DNA of 64,000 nt from Oligoflexia bacterium (lineage in GTDB: Bacteria; Bdellovibrionota; Bacteriovoracia; Bacteriovoracales; Bacteriovoracaceae): contig JADFZW010000008.1 in assembly GCA_015232355.1 (NCBI GenBank), positions 62,001 to 126,000 on the forward strand, in the 5' to 3' direction. Below, piece after piece: positions 1 through 8,712 of the stretch. How positions within the stretch are numbered: position 1 is the stretch's first letter; each line of letters opens with the position of its first letter. Position numbers and translations under genes: made by a program. Below the pieces are notes generated by a model. It searched no databases, was not told the DNA's origin, and was given only the letters and a program-made list of their open reading frames with translations.

Positions 1-441
1 CTCATCACTTCTTACAATTGTATCAACCATCGATACAAAGAGATGAGAAAAATCTTGAGGTGAAGCAGATGAAGCAGATGAATAATTAGCGTACAAATAT
101 TTATAAATCTGATAGAGCGTATGCATTGAACTAGGCGTAGAGACAAAAATACGACTTACCTGAGGAAGTTTAAAGACAGCAAGTCTTTCATCATTTTCAA
201 AATCTAAACTCTGCATATTAAAATTAAGTGCCACCACTATTCTCTCAATACCTAACGCCAACAGCTCCTTTACCAATCGATTGATTAAACTCTCTCCTGC
301 TATTTGCGCAAGCGCCTTAAAGCGAGTGACTTGTTGTAAACGAGTACTCTCTCCACCAGATAAAATAGCTGCAACTCTTATCTTGTTTTTTTTATCCCTA
401 TTATTATTATCATTCATATTATCATTCTTATTTTCACTCAT
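1..441 (-). CDS. Nucleotidyltransferase (sugar-nucleotide / MobA-like), C-terminus beyond window edge
   Basis: The reading frame is open from an ATG at 441 down to base 1 (147 codons), so only the N-terminal part is present. After a polar Asn/Asp/Lys-rich head of about 20 residues comes the nucleotide-binding signature AAILSGGESTRLQ, then a KALAQIAGESLINRLVKELL segment typical of NTP-transferase folds. Near the edge is SMVDTIV, which resembles the metal-binding Asp region (lvvDTiv) of these enzymes. Such proteins activate sugar phosphates or molybdopterin with an NTP. The exact substrate cannot be told from this fragment. MocA/MobA-type would be interesting given the CoxM/CoxS genes at 28 kb, but that link is speculative. 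Confidence 0.75.
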   Translation of the reverse strand, partial: MSENKNDNMNDNNNRDKKNKIRVAAILSGGESTRLQQVTRFKALAQIAGESLINRLVKELLALGIERIVVALNFNMQSLDFENDERLAVFKLPQVSRIFVSTPSSMHTLYQIYKYLYANYSSASSASPQDFSHLFVSMVDTIVRSDE

Positions 442-508
442 AGTTGTTTCCTTTTTTTGCAAACTATTTTTGCAATAAATCTTCAAACTTTATAACGTAG
501 TCAATAGA

Positions 509-733
509 TTACATCTCCTCATCCTCTTCTAAAATGGCCAATTCTCCCTCATAGATCAGTACATAACGAGTAGAATAGCGTGATGGAATTTTTAGCTTCG
601 CTCTTTTATAAAGTAGTCCTGATGTTGAAAAGCATAAGTCAGCAATATTTTTTTCTGCTGATACTTTTGCATTCATTTCCTCTAGGTATTTAGGAATGCC
701 ACCGGTAACAGACAAAATCTTTGCTTTTTCCAT
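509..733 (-). pseudogene. Fragment of an archaeal-type AAA ATPase (ATPase_2 / DUF234-like)
   Basis: A 74-codon frame contains VTGGIPKYLEEMNAK followed by NIADLCFSTSGLLY. This matches the lid region of the prokaryotic ATPase family that pairs an ATPase_2 domain with DUF234, whose full members are normally about 350-480 residues. The Walker A and B part is absent upstream, where only AT-rich sequence with TTTTTA repeats is seen (734-833). The tail after LLYKRAKLK does not look like the family. I read it as a decayed remnant; a short expressed protein cannot be excluded. Confidence 0.5.
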
Positions 734-833
734 AGAAGAAATTTTATTTTTATTTTTATTTGTATTTTGCTGATAAAATCATTTTAATGTCAATTTACTG
801 ATATTTTTACAGTATTAAAAAAGGATCAGCAAA

Positions 834-2273
834 TCAACATTTAAACCATGATCCATCTGTATGCCTTATAAAATAATAAAAATTACCTCTGATAAATACA
901 TAACTTATCCAAAAAAAAATTGGCCACTTTAACCACTTTAAATACTTTACTACTCTCGAATTAGTAAAACCAATCATGCTTCCATAGCATAAAACTATAA
1001 CTATATTTAAGATCACTGGAAAAAGGTATCGACCCTGCAATCCTATGCGAATAATTCCAATCTCCATGTAGGTTTGATAATTTTGAATAAACAAAATTAA
1101 AAGATAAAAAAGCGCAGTAAAAAATAAAAGATTAAAGGCATTATTATCATTATCACTATCATTATCAATATCATTTTCAATAAAACATCTCTTAAAATTA
1201 AACAAAAATAGGATCAACAGTGCGGCCACCATAATCACAATCTCTTTATGCATGGCCGGAAATTCCTTCTCAATCGACTTATGTCCCATAATCGCCAAAG
1301 AACTTCCAAGTACTCTCTCTGTAAAGTTTGTCAGGAACCCCCAAAAAGGTAAGCGTGGTTTATCTTTGTTTTGATTTTTTACATGAAAATCCCGCTGATA
1401 CATCCCTGCTCCATCAATACAAGTTTGCTTTCCTAGCACTTTCGCACAGTCAGGAGTTGGCGTTTTATAGAGCCAAATATTTCGAAGATAGATATTCGCA
1501 TTTAAGAAGAGAAAGAAAAGAATTGCAACGAGCGAGAGCACCTCTTTTAATTTAAATGAGTTTACTGAGCATGCTGCTAGCGTCTCTTTAAATATTGTAA
1601 CTAATTTTTTGTTGTAGATAATAACAACTACTACAACTTGAACTAAAATCAGAGGCAGATAAGTAATCTTAGTGACAGTTCCTATAAGCGTGACCAAAAT
1701 AAACATCTCAATATACCAGCGCTTATTACTTTGAATTGTTTTACTTTGAACTGTTTTATTTTGAACTATTTTAATTAAATAATAAAAGGAGATCACTGCC
1801 AAACAATTAATCAAATTATCATACGAGACTGCTGCAGATAATGAGACTAACATCATAATATTTGTAATCACCATAAGAATAATTAATCTAATCACACGGT
1901 CATGTACAACTTCTTTTACGATCAAATAGGTAAAGTAAAATCTAATAAGTGCAAATATTATATTTATATAACGAAAATAAAGATGCGGTTCTATTCCCCA
2001 TAAATTTAGCTTCAACAGTTGTGCCATTAGATAGTGATAGAAAAATGGCGCTGTTCTTAATGGGCCATAGGTTAAGGTTTCAGCATTGTCTGTAATAAAA
2101 AGAAAATTACCTCTTACGTATAGTAAAATCCTCTCAAAATGCTCATTCTCATCTGGAAAGACTCCATAGATGCAAACTTTATTAGCATAGAAGATAAGTT
2201 GTACTAAAAAAAATGCAACAATAAGAATTGTAATGCCTACATAAATAGAAGTTTTATACTCTTTTTTAATCAT
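834..2273 (-). CDS. Polytopic membrane protein, DUF2142 / GT-C glycosyltransferase-like
   Basis: A 479-residue protein with about ten hydrophobic helices spread along its length. Just after the first helix is VFPDENEHFERILLYVRGNF. This resembles the periplasmic loop with acidic and His residues (PPDE..Hf) in DUF2142 and related GT-C lipid-linked sugar transferases. Those proteins transfer sugars from polyprenyl-phosphate donors at the outer face of the inner membrane. A short Asn/Asp array (DIDNDSDNDNN) lies in a loop near residue 370. The gene is divergent from the K+ channel, with only 82 bp between them. The donor and acceptor cannot be inferred. Confidence 0.6.
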   Translation of the reverse strand: MIKKEYKTSIYVGITILIVAFFLVQLIFYANKVCIYGVFPDENEHFERILLYVRGNFLFITDNAETLTYGPLRTAPFFYHYLMAQLLKLNLWGIEPHLYFRYINIIFALIRFYFTYLIVKEVVHDRVIRLIILMVITNIMMLVSLSAAVSYDNLINCLAVISFYYLIKIVQNKTVQSKTIQSNKRWYIEMFILVTLIGTVTKITYLPLILVQVVVVVIIYNKKLVTIFKETLAACSVNSFKLKEVLSLVAILFFLFLNANIYLRNIWLYKTPTPDCAKVLGKQTCIDGAGMYQRDFHVKNQNKDKPRLPFWGFLTNFTERVLGSSLAIMGHKSIEKEFPAMHKEIVIMVAALLILFLFNFKRCFIENDIDNDSDNDNNAFNLLFFTALFYLLILFIQNYQTYMEIGIIRIGLQGRYLFPVILNIVIVLCYGSMIGFTNSRVVKYLKWLKWPIFFWISYVFIRGNFYYFIRHTDGSWFKC

Positions 2274-2355
2274 TTGCCGATTATAATCAAAAAAATCGAA
2301 TCAGTCATATATTTCTTCCTTAAGTTTATTTAGAAAAGAGTTATAATTATAAAAT

Positions 2356-3639
2356 ATGAATGTGCAAAAACTTAAAAAAATCAACTCTAAATTAAAATTC
2401 AAATTCAAATTCAAATTGAAAAATATCAATCTCTATATCAGGAGCACTCTGGATGAGGTAGCAACATTTTATGATTTGTTCAAAAGAGAGAGTGTATTTA
2501 GTTATCTTTTTATAATCATCATTTTAATGGTTATTACGGGACTAATCTTTCTTTATTTTGAATACCCAAAGGTTGTGGCCGCTAATCCTGATCGACAAAT
2601 GCTCACCTCATGGGACAAGATCGTAACCGTTATGTATTGGTCAATTGTCACTATTGCCACGCTCGGATACGGCGACATTTATCCAAGTAGCAATGAAGGG
2701 CGAATTTTAGTTATCATTACACTCTATTTAAGTGTAGGATCAGTTTCACTCTTCTCTGCTAACCTGGCATCAGCATTAACTACTAAAAAACTTTTAGAGC
2801 GATTAAAGGGAAAGGGAATATCTATGTTACAAAAACAAAAAGGACTCTTTGTCATTTGTGGTTGGAAAAAGGATATGGCATCCTTAATAAAAAATATAAT
2901 CTCCATTACTCCTAATCTACAAACAGAAGATATAGTAATCATCACTGATGTTGCAGAGGAAGAGATCAATCGTTTTAAAAATCAGACAGAATTATCTAAG
3001 ATCAATTTTATTCAAGGTGCCTATCATAATGAAACAAGTCTACGTTCAGTCAATCTTCTTGATAGTAGAAAAATTATGATCCTTGCCGACTGCCTCGGAA
3101 ATGAAACGGAAGTGGATGCTAAAACAGTTATGACGGTGATTACAGCAAAAGCAATTGCTCCCAATGCTTACGTTTGTGCCGAGATATTAAATAAAAATTA
3201 TGAAAATTATTTAAAGTTAGTAAACTGTGATGAGATAATTCTCTCCAAAGAATATTCACGTGCCTTGGTGGCCAATGCTGCATCCTCAGCTGGCGTGGCC
3301 CATATTATTCAAGATCTCTTAAATCCACACTCTGGTTCATTTTTAATTACTAAAGAAATTCCCGAAGAATTTATTGGTGCTCAATTTATAAAATTACATG
3401 AATACTATGATAACAACACTACTGATATCCTGATTGGTATTCTTGAAAATACGGGAACTATTTTTGATATGAAAAAACTAGCAATCAAGGAAGCACAAAA
3501 GATGGCGGATATGTCTAAACTAGTTGATAATCTTCACAAGATAAAAAAACTGGAAGGCAATAAACCACACTTAAATCCACCAAATGATTATGTGATTCAA
3601 CGAAATTCGCTGGCAGTTTTTATAAGTAGGGTTAGCTAG
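2356..3639 (+). CDS. Two-TM potassium channel with RCK (TrkA-N) domain
   Basis: A 427-residue protein. A basic head carries a KFKFKFKLK array made by AAATTC repeats (about residues 13-22). TM1 is near residues 45-70, the pore helix and selectivity filter TIATLGYGDIYP near 100, and TM2 near 115-138. A Rossmann-type RCK domain starts at GLFVICGWKKDMASL and continues through NETEVDAKTVMTV, typical of ion-channel TrkA-N domains. It should form a K+-selective channel gated by a ligand bound to the RCK ring. The downstream gene for a cyclic-nucleotide-binding protein starts 10 bp after its stop, with its Shine-Dalgarno overlapping this stop, so the two are probably one operon. Confidence 0.9.
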   Translation: MNVQKLKKINSKLKFKFKFKLKNINLYIRSTLDEVATFYDLFKRESVFSYLFIIIILMVITGLIFLYFEYPKVVAANPDRQMLTSWDKIVTVMYWSIVTIATLGYGDIYPSSNEGRILVIITLYLSVGSVSLFSANLASALTTKKLLERLKGKGISMLQKQKGLFVICGWKKDMASLIKNIISITPNLQTEDIVIITDVAEEEINRFKNQTELSKINFIQGAYHNETSLRSVNLLDSRKIMILADCLGNETEVDAKTVMTVITAKAIAPNAYVCAEILNKNYENYLKLVNCDEIILSKEYSRALVANAASSAGVAHIIQDLLNPHSGSFLITKEIPEEFIGAQFIKLHEYYDNNTTDILIGILENTGTIFDMKKLAIKEAQKMADMSKLVDNLHKIKKLEGNKPHLNPPNDYVIQRNSLAVFISRVS

Positions 3640-3648
3640 GAGGCATAT

Positions 3649-4158
3649 ATGGTCATCTCAAAAAACAAAGAAGATATCTCTCTTCAGCTTAAAAGAGTAA
3701 AAATATTTAGTGATTTTGATCAAAATTTTTTTGATATCTTTATCCCCCACTTGCAGATTAAAGAATGGAAGCAGGGCCACTCGATTATTATTGAAGGAGA
3801 TGTTGGAGAAAACATGTTTTTTGTATTAAGAGGAAGAGTTCGAATCATCAAAAAAACTTTGAGCAAAGAAGAATATACTGTTGCCATATTAAAAGATGAA
3901 CAGGGAATCTTTTTTGGAGAGGTAGGACTTCTTACTAAAGATGAACGAAGTGCCACAGTTAAAGCAGAAAATGATTGCCTGCTGGCAGAGTTAGATCATA
4001 CACGCTTTAATGATTTTTTAAAAAAATATCCAAATTACGGAGTAGAATTTCTTAAAAGATTATCTGTTTCCATCTGTCAAAAATTAAAAAAATCAAATCA
4101 AGATACGCTTACACTATATCAAGCACTAGTTCATGAGATAGGAGAATCATATCTTTGA
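3649..4158 (+). CDS. Cyclic nucleotide-binding (cNMP) domain protein
   Basis: A 169-residue soluble protein with one CRP-type cNMP domain: KQGHSIIIEGDVGENMFFVLRGRVRI, then the phosphate-binding-cassette-like FFGEVGLLTKDERSATVKA (about residues 85-105). There is no helix-turn-helix at the C-terminus, so it is a sensor or partner protein rather than a CRP-type transcription factor. AGGAGG lies 6 nt before the ATG. Its tight coupling to the K+ channel gene suggests it may regulate that channel in trans. In classical CNG or MlotiK1 channels this domain is fused to the channel; here it is separate. That functional link is inference. Confidence 0.88.
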   Translation: MVISKNKEDISLQLKRVKIFSDFDQNFFDIFIPHLQIKEWKQGHSIIIEGDVGENMFFVLRGRVRIIKKTLSKEEYTVAILKDEQGIFFGEVGLLTKDERSATVKAENDCLLAELDHTRFNDFLKKYPNYGVEFLKRLSVSICQKLKKSNQDTLTLYQALVHEIGESYL

Positions 4159-4173
4159 TGATGGATTTTCATC

Positions 4174-5436
4174 TTATTTTATTTCTCTAGCACTAAAAAC
4201 CTCTAGAGTACGATATAAAACATTTTTCATATCTACCCATCCACTAAATTTACCTTTATACAACTCACCCCAACTATTTCGAAGATGAATTTCACATGAT
4301 CCTTTTTCCTCATTATATCTCATTCCATTTACAATCACAGCATGACCACCACATTTTGGATCATTTTGACTAGGAGGTTCAGTACAAAGGTTTAATCCTA
4401 CACTTACACCAGCTTTAAAAGACTCAGTTAGAAATTCGAACATTTCATTTATTTTTTTTTCATCTCGAAATGGCCCCTGCGGATTCTTTCCATCCCATCC
4501 TTCTGAATTAATCATTTGTAGATCATAATTTTTCTTTAATTTTTGACGATTTTTTTTACATCCTTCTGGAATAAACATCTTTCTTAAAAGATCGCTTTCA
4601 CAGGAAGCACATTTGTATTTAGATATTTTGTCACTATTGCAACAAATATTAATTGAAAGTATTTTTGATATCTCCTCTATCTGCAATTTAATCTGATTGT
4701 CTTTATTCTTGTCGCTACATTCATTCGATTTAATTTTTTCAATTTCACTAAGTAATTTTATTACTGATTCTTTTGCTTTATACGAATCTCTTACTTTATC
4801 ATTAAAGAGGTAAGGAGCATCTTCTTCAAAACATATTCCTTTTTTATTATTTAAAAATTTAAGAATCTGATTAAAAGAATCAGTTCCCTCTAACTCATCA
4901 TTGTCATTTTTCTCAAAATTCCAAACAAATCCATTTGCCTTAGAATCAAGATCACGAGAAAAATCCAACACTGACAATTTTTTTTCACAATTTTGTGGAT
5001 CTTCAATACAAAATAACTCCTGTATAAGATCTACTCCTTGATGTGCCCAACATAGACCCATAGGTCCTTGATCTCTATTAGAACCAAAATAGTATTTACC
5101 ATTAGGAACTCTTTTTTCGGCATTCTGCTCGTTCGTATGATTGAAGTTGTAACAGTTTATTTTTTTTTGAGCATTTTGAACGTATTTACCTTGATTAAGT
5201 GATTGCTTATCTCTTTCTATTTTTTGCTTATTTAACTTAATAACCTTTTGCATTTTAGCATTGATCTTTTCTAATTCATTTTTCCTCTCCTCTATCACAC
5301 GCTTATCAAATTTTTCATACTGACTCTCTACCGTTTCCTCGGTAGCACTTGCTATAATAGAATGATAACAGATTACAAGCATTAACCACATTAATATTAA
5401 ATTGAATCTATTGCTTTTAATTAAATATTTTTTCAT
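4174..5436 (-). CDS. Secreted papain-family (C1A) cysteine protease
   Basis: A 420-residue protein with a signal peptide (hydrophobic residues about 12-30, ending near IIASA). A Lys-rich, propeptide-like helical stretch follows (about 40-100). The catalytic domain shows the oxyanion Gln and nucleophile in DQGPMGLCWAHQ, the catalytic His in GGHAVIVNGM, and the Asn in RNSWGELYKGKFSGW, so the triad is complete. The middle insert is long and rich in Cys (about 270-310), presumably disulphide-bonded. It likely acts as an exported or periplasmic protease. It is convergent with the cNMP gene, whose stop is 15 bp away. Confidence 0.85.
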   Translation of the reverse strand: MKKYLIKSNRFNLILMWLMLVICYHSIIASATEETVESQYEKFDKRVIEERKNELEKINAKMQKVIKLNKQKIERDKQSLNQGKYVQNAQKKINCYNFNHTNEQNAEKRVPNGKYYFGSNRDQGPMGLCWAHQGVDLIQELFCIEDPQNCEKKLSVLDFSRDLDSKANGFVWNFEKNDNDELEGTDSFNQILKFLNNKKGICFEEDAPYLFNDKVRDSYKAKESVIKLLSEIEKIKSNECSDKNKDNQIKLQIEEISKILSINICCNSDKISKYKCASCESDLLRKMFIPEGCKKNRQKLKKNYDLQMINSEGWDGKNPQGPFRDEKKINEMFEFLTESFKAGVSVGLNLCTEPPSQNDPKCGGHAVIVNGMRYNEEKGSCEIHLRNSWGELYKGKFSGWVDMKNVLYRTLEVFSAREIK

Positions 5437-5602
5437 TCACTCTTGCCTTCGTATATTTTATATAGATACTTATCGGTTGCTTTATTTATTTACTTACTTT
5501 AAAAACAACATTTTCTAAATTTAAATTATTTAAGGATCGAGGATTGATTTTTAAAAAAAAGAATTTGAGATGTGAAATCTGGGTATGCTAAAAAAGTCGA
5601 AA

Positions 5603-6778
5603 TTAATTACTTACAGTCCATTTCTTAATTTTCTTACAAAGATTCATATAAATTTCATCTCCCTTAGCAGAAAATAGCAGCGAGAATACATTTGGATATT
5701 GCAATTTAGAAAGCTTGGTATCTGCCAAAATATCATTGGTTAAATCAATATGCTGTAACTCACTTCCCTTAACTGTATCTAAAATTTTAACCATCACATA
5801 TGGTTTTTTATAAGCAACTGCTAATTTAGTATCGTCTTTGTTGAAAGCGATAGCAGTTGCTACTTAAGTTGAATCAATATTACTTAATAACTCTTTCCCA
5901 ATCTCAAAATCATTAATGGTAAGCAGTCCATCACTAAAAGCAATCGCCATCTTTTTACCATCATTACTAAATGCTGTAGCTTTAGGAACATTTCCTGGTC
6001 GACCACCACCTCTGATTTCATAGAGCATTTTACTTGAAATATCTTTTTCATTAATAGCAATATCCCAAATTTTTACACTAACAGAATCAGAAGTAACTAA
6101 TTTATCTCCCTTAGTTGAGTAAGCAATATAGTTGATTCTTTTTTTACTATCGATACTTTTAATTTCTTTAGTTGATGAGATTTCCCAGATTTGAATTAAT
6201 CCGTTATCATTTCCAGTCGCAAGAAATTTTTCATCAGGACTAAAAGTTGCCGTAACAAATTCACCAGAGGTTACGATGGTCTGTAATACCTTACCATCTT
6301 TAATACTACGAATTTCTACTACTCCAGCGCCAGAAGTTGTTACCAAAAAATTTTTCAGTGGACTAACATTTATGTAGTTTAAATTACTATCGGCCACCCA
6401 ATTGTTTTTATACTTGTCTTTGTTTTTGTCCTTATCCTTGTCTTTATCTTTATCTTTATCTTTATCTTTATCTTTATCACTAGTAATATTTACCTTCTTC
6501 TCACTCTTCATGGATACTACATCTGTAAATAAAATCTCTCTTCCCTTAAAACTGATAATCCACTTTCCGTCATCATTTAATACCATCTGATTACCACAAT
6601 CATCACAAAACTTATCCTCAGCACTTAAATCAGAGGTAGAAGGTGCGGCCGCAGGAGTGGGATCATTTTTTTTACCACAAGAAAAGGAAAACGCAGAAAT
6701 ACAGAGTAGAAAAAACATAAAAAAGATAAAACGAATTGTTTTACGCTTAAAACCTAAATCTGAGTTGTAATTGTTCAT
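5603..6778 (-). pseudogene. WD40-repeat lipoprotein, interrupted by one in-frame TAA
   Basis: The first part (5864-6778, 304 codons) starts with a lipoprotein signal peptide ending LCISAFSFSCGKKND, so Cys is the lipidated residue. A Lys-Asp tract encoded by a hexanucleotide array follows, then WD40 blades such as FSPDEKFLATGNDNGLIQIWEIS. A TAA at 5864-5866 stops it in mid-propeller. The same frame continues without a gap as VATAIAFNKDDTKLAVAY and runs to the true end at 5603, with further propeller-like strands. One point mutation, a sequencing error or readthrough would explain this. The full product would be about 390 residues in the outer or inner membrane. Confidence 0.7.
6411..6479 (-). 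repeat. In-frame hexanucleotide array encoding Lys-Asp dipeptides
   Basis: On plus the array reads as repeated TTTATC with some TTTGTC and TTATCC variants; on minus it encodes alternating Lys and Asp in the linker after the lipobox of the WD40 lipoprotein. The central part is perfect and the edges are degenerate, as expected of replication slippage. Because the unit is 6 bp, length changes keep the frame. Confidence 0.9.
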
Positions 6779-7001
6779 AAAATTCTCCTTAAGAATTTGA
6801 CTCCAAGTCTAAATAAAATAAAAAAATAAAATTTGGAGTATGTTTTTATTATTTATACTGAAGCTACTTTTCAATTTGTGTGCCGATTGCATGGTAATTT
6901 TTTTAAAAAAAATTTTTATTAAAAATCAATTATTTAAATTAAAGTAGCAACAATTATAAAAATTTTAGACAAGAGCGACCGTGACATTTTCGTCCCGACA
7001 C

Positions 7002-7041
7002 CAAAGCAGACCAGTGACAGATCTGTCATTTGTTTGCTTTG
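7002..7041. promoter_or_regulatory. Nested symmetrical palindrome upstream of the HEPN/MNT pair
   Basis: The 350-bp gap 6779-7128 is AT-rich except for this patch. The inner core TGACAGATCTGTCA (7015-7028) is a perfect 14-bp palindrome. The outer arms CAAAGCA (7002-7008) and TGCTTTG (7035-7041) are perfect inverses at equal 6-bp spacing, so both share a centre at 7021/7022. It lies 87 bp before the HEPN start, with no other gene on plus before it. This suits an operator for a dimer or tetramer, possibly the autoregulating TA complex. A small structured RNA is the alternative. Confidence 0.45.
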
Positions 7042-7128
7042 ATTTAATAAAGAATAGACGAGCAAGTGAAAAAAAAACTAAAATCAAAATAATTGATCTG
7101 TCTTTTTTAAACATTGAGGTTTTAAATT

Positions 7129-7518
7129 ATGACAAATTTCAGAAAATGGTTTGATCGCGCCAAATATGATTTAGGAACTGCCAAAGATATGTTGAAAATG
7201 GGTAGATTACTCTATGTTATGTTTATGTGCCAACAAACTTTGGAAAAGGGTTTAAAAGCATATTATTTATTTTACAAAAAAGAGATTCCACCTTACATCC
7301 ATAACTTGGTAAAGCTTTCTGATTGTTGTGAATTAAAATCAAGTATGACCAGAGAACAAATAGAGATTCTTGAGCGATTAAATCCATTTTATATTACAGC
7401 AAGATACCCTGAGGATCACTATGATTTAGAAAAAATCTGTAGCACTTCATCTTGCCAAGAAGTACTTACTAAAACGGAGGAACTTTTAACATGGATAGAA
7501 GCAAAGATGAAATATTAA
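7129..7518 (+). CDS. HEPN-domain protein (toxin-like partner of MNT)
   Basis: A 129-residue all-alpha protein. The N-terminus WFDRAKYDLGTAKDMLKMG and the CQQTLEKGLKAYYLFYKKEIPP helix are standard HEPN. The segment ARYPEDHYDLE gives R-x4-H, the RNase motif of active HEPN toxins. In HEPN/MNT systems the HEPN protein is an RNase whose activity is blocked when the MNT partner adds nucleotides to a Tyr next to this motif; a Tyr follows the His here. The gene overlaps the MNT gene by 28 bp, implying translational coupling. Role as a toxin-antitoxin module follows from family knowledge, not from direct evidence here. Confidence 0.88.
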   Translation: MTNFRKWFDRAKYDLGTAKDMLKMGRLLYVMFMCQQTLEKGLKAYYLFYKKEIPPYIHNLVKLSDCCELKSSMTREQIEILERLNPFYITARYPEDHYDLEKICSTSSCQEVLTKTEELLTWIEAKMKY

Positions 7519-7817
7519 AAGTAGCTCGCTCATATATTGATTTTGTTGATCAAGCATTTTTCGTTGAAAAAGCATTCTTATTTGGTTCATGGGCCAAAGG
7601 AAATCCAAATCATTGGAGTGATATTGATATTGCAATTGTCTCTTCTGACTTTGAACATATTCCAAGACCTGTGGCCATGAAAATACTTGGTCGAATGGCC
7701 GGACATATTGATAGTTCTATTGAAGCAATCTCCATGGCCACTTCAGAAACTATTGATCCTCCAATAGGTGGAATTGTTTATGAAGTACTACATTCAGGTG
7801 AGTTACTTACCCCTTAA
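7491..7817 (+). CDS. MNT-family nucleotidyltransferase (antitoxin-like)
   Basis: A 108-residue protein with the minimal nucleotidyltransferase signature AFLFGSWAKGNPNHWSDIDIAIV: GS, ten residues, then DxD. This is the catalytic metal site of MNT/KNTase-fold proteins. It ends in PIGGIVYEVLHSGELL, where the third acidic position would be expected nearby. The start lies inside the HEPN gene, before its stop, with GGAGG about 8 nt upstream. It is expected to neutralise the HEPN RNase by AMPylation or by binding. Single-domain length is normal for the family. Confidence 0.88.
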   Translation: MDRSKDEILKVARSYIDFVDQAFFVEKAFLFGSWAKGNPNHWSDIDIAIVSSDFEHIPRPVAMKILGRMAGHIDSSIEAISMATSETIDPPIGGIVYEVLHSGELLTP

Positions 7818-7913
7818 AAATTATTCCAAAATTTTCTAGTCATGATAATCTATTATTAATATCAAAAATTAAGATCTAAATATTTAATTTTCAAAATTCA
7901 AGGAGGAATCTTG

Positions 7914-8558
7914 ATGAAAATGTTTCGCAATTTAATCTTCGTTCTCTTCGCTTTTTTTACTATCAATCTATCAATAGTCCATGCTGTAAGTGTTTTGATT
8001 GAACCATATCTTGGTTATACATTAAAAGGAGATGGTTCCACTACATATACATGGTCAGGAATTAGTGTGCAGTATGAACATGAGTTTAAAGCATTCGCTT
8101 TAGGTGGTCGCCTTGGAATAGAAGTAAACTCTATTTTATTTGGAGTAGATTATTCACAACAAAGTTTTAATTTGGACACAACCTGCCCGCTTGTAACAAG
8201 TTATTCTGCCAGTGACAAAGTAGAAAAAAAGCAAACTGGAATTTTTATTGGCTATAAACCTCTAGGTACAAATTTTAAATTTTGGGGAACATATTTTCTA
8301 AGTAGTGATGTTACCGGAAAAGATGCCGAAAAATTAACCAATCAATATATGAGCGAGAAGAGTAAGTTTAGCGATGGTAAAGGATTTGGCGCAGGATTTG
8401 GTTACTTAGTATCTAGATACGTCTCTATTAACTTAGAATATAGAAAAATTACTTATGGTTCCTATACCTACGACGGTAGATCTCAAGATGAGTTTATAAG
8501 CGACAAATTCAATTTAAAGGAGTTTATGCTCTCAGTTTCCTTTCCATTTACTTTCTAA
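7914..8558 (+). CDS. Small outer-membrane beta-barrel protein, paralogue A
   Basis: I start at the ATG at 7914, 7 nt after AGGAGG; a TTG three bases earlier is also in frame. The 214-residue product has a signal peptide (FVLFAFFTINLSIVHA), alternating amphipathic strands and a C-terminal Phe in FPFTF, as expected of an OMP recognised by the BAM machinery. It shares landmarks with two other proteins in this window (11028-11636 and 50624-51253): EPYLGYTLKG near the mature N-terminus, KFWGTYFLS in the middle, and INLEYRKI before the last strands. It probably forms an eight-stranded barrel. Function unknown. Confidence 0.75.
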   Translation: MKMFRNLIFVLFAFFTINLSIVHAVSVLIEPYLGYTLKGDGSTTYTWSGISVQYEHEFKAFALGGRLGIEVNSILFGVDYSQQSFNLDTTCPLVTSYSASDKVEKKQTGIFIGYKPLGTNFKFWGTYFLSSDVTGKDAEKLTNQYMSEKSKFSDGKGFGAGFGYLVSRYVSINLEYRKITYGSYTYDGRSQDEFISDKFNLKEFMLSVSFPFTF

Positions 8559-8612
8559 TTTTTAATTATTTAATTATTTAATCCTTTAATTCTTTAATCC
8601 TTTCGGATAAAA

Positions 8613-8650
8613 AAAACGGATCAGAGTGTTTTAAGTTCTGATCCGTTTTT
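8613..8650. terminator. Strong rho-independent terminator, bidirectional
   Basis: A 13-bp perfect stem, AAAACGGATCAGA (8613-8625) and TCTGATCCGTTTT (8637-8649), with an 11-nt loop. The A-run on the left and T-run on the right let it end transcription from both the barrel gene (plus) and the LVIVD gene (minus). Confidence 0.9.
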
Positions 8651-8712
8651 ATTTATCAAGAGATTCTGCTATGAAAGAATCGTGCTTGCAGTAAACTCAA
8701 ATCTCACTATCA

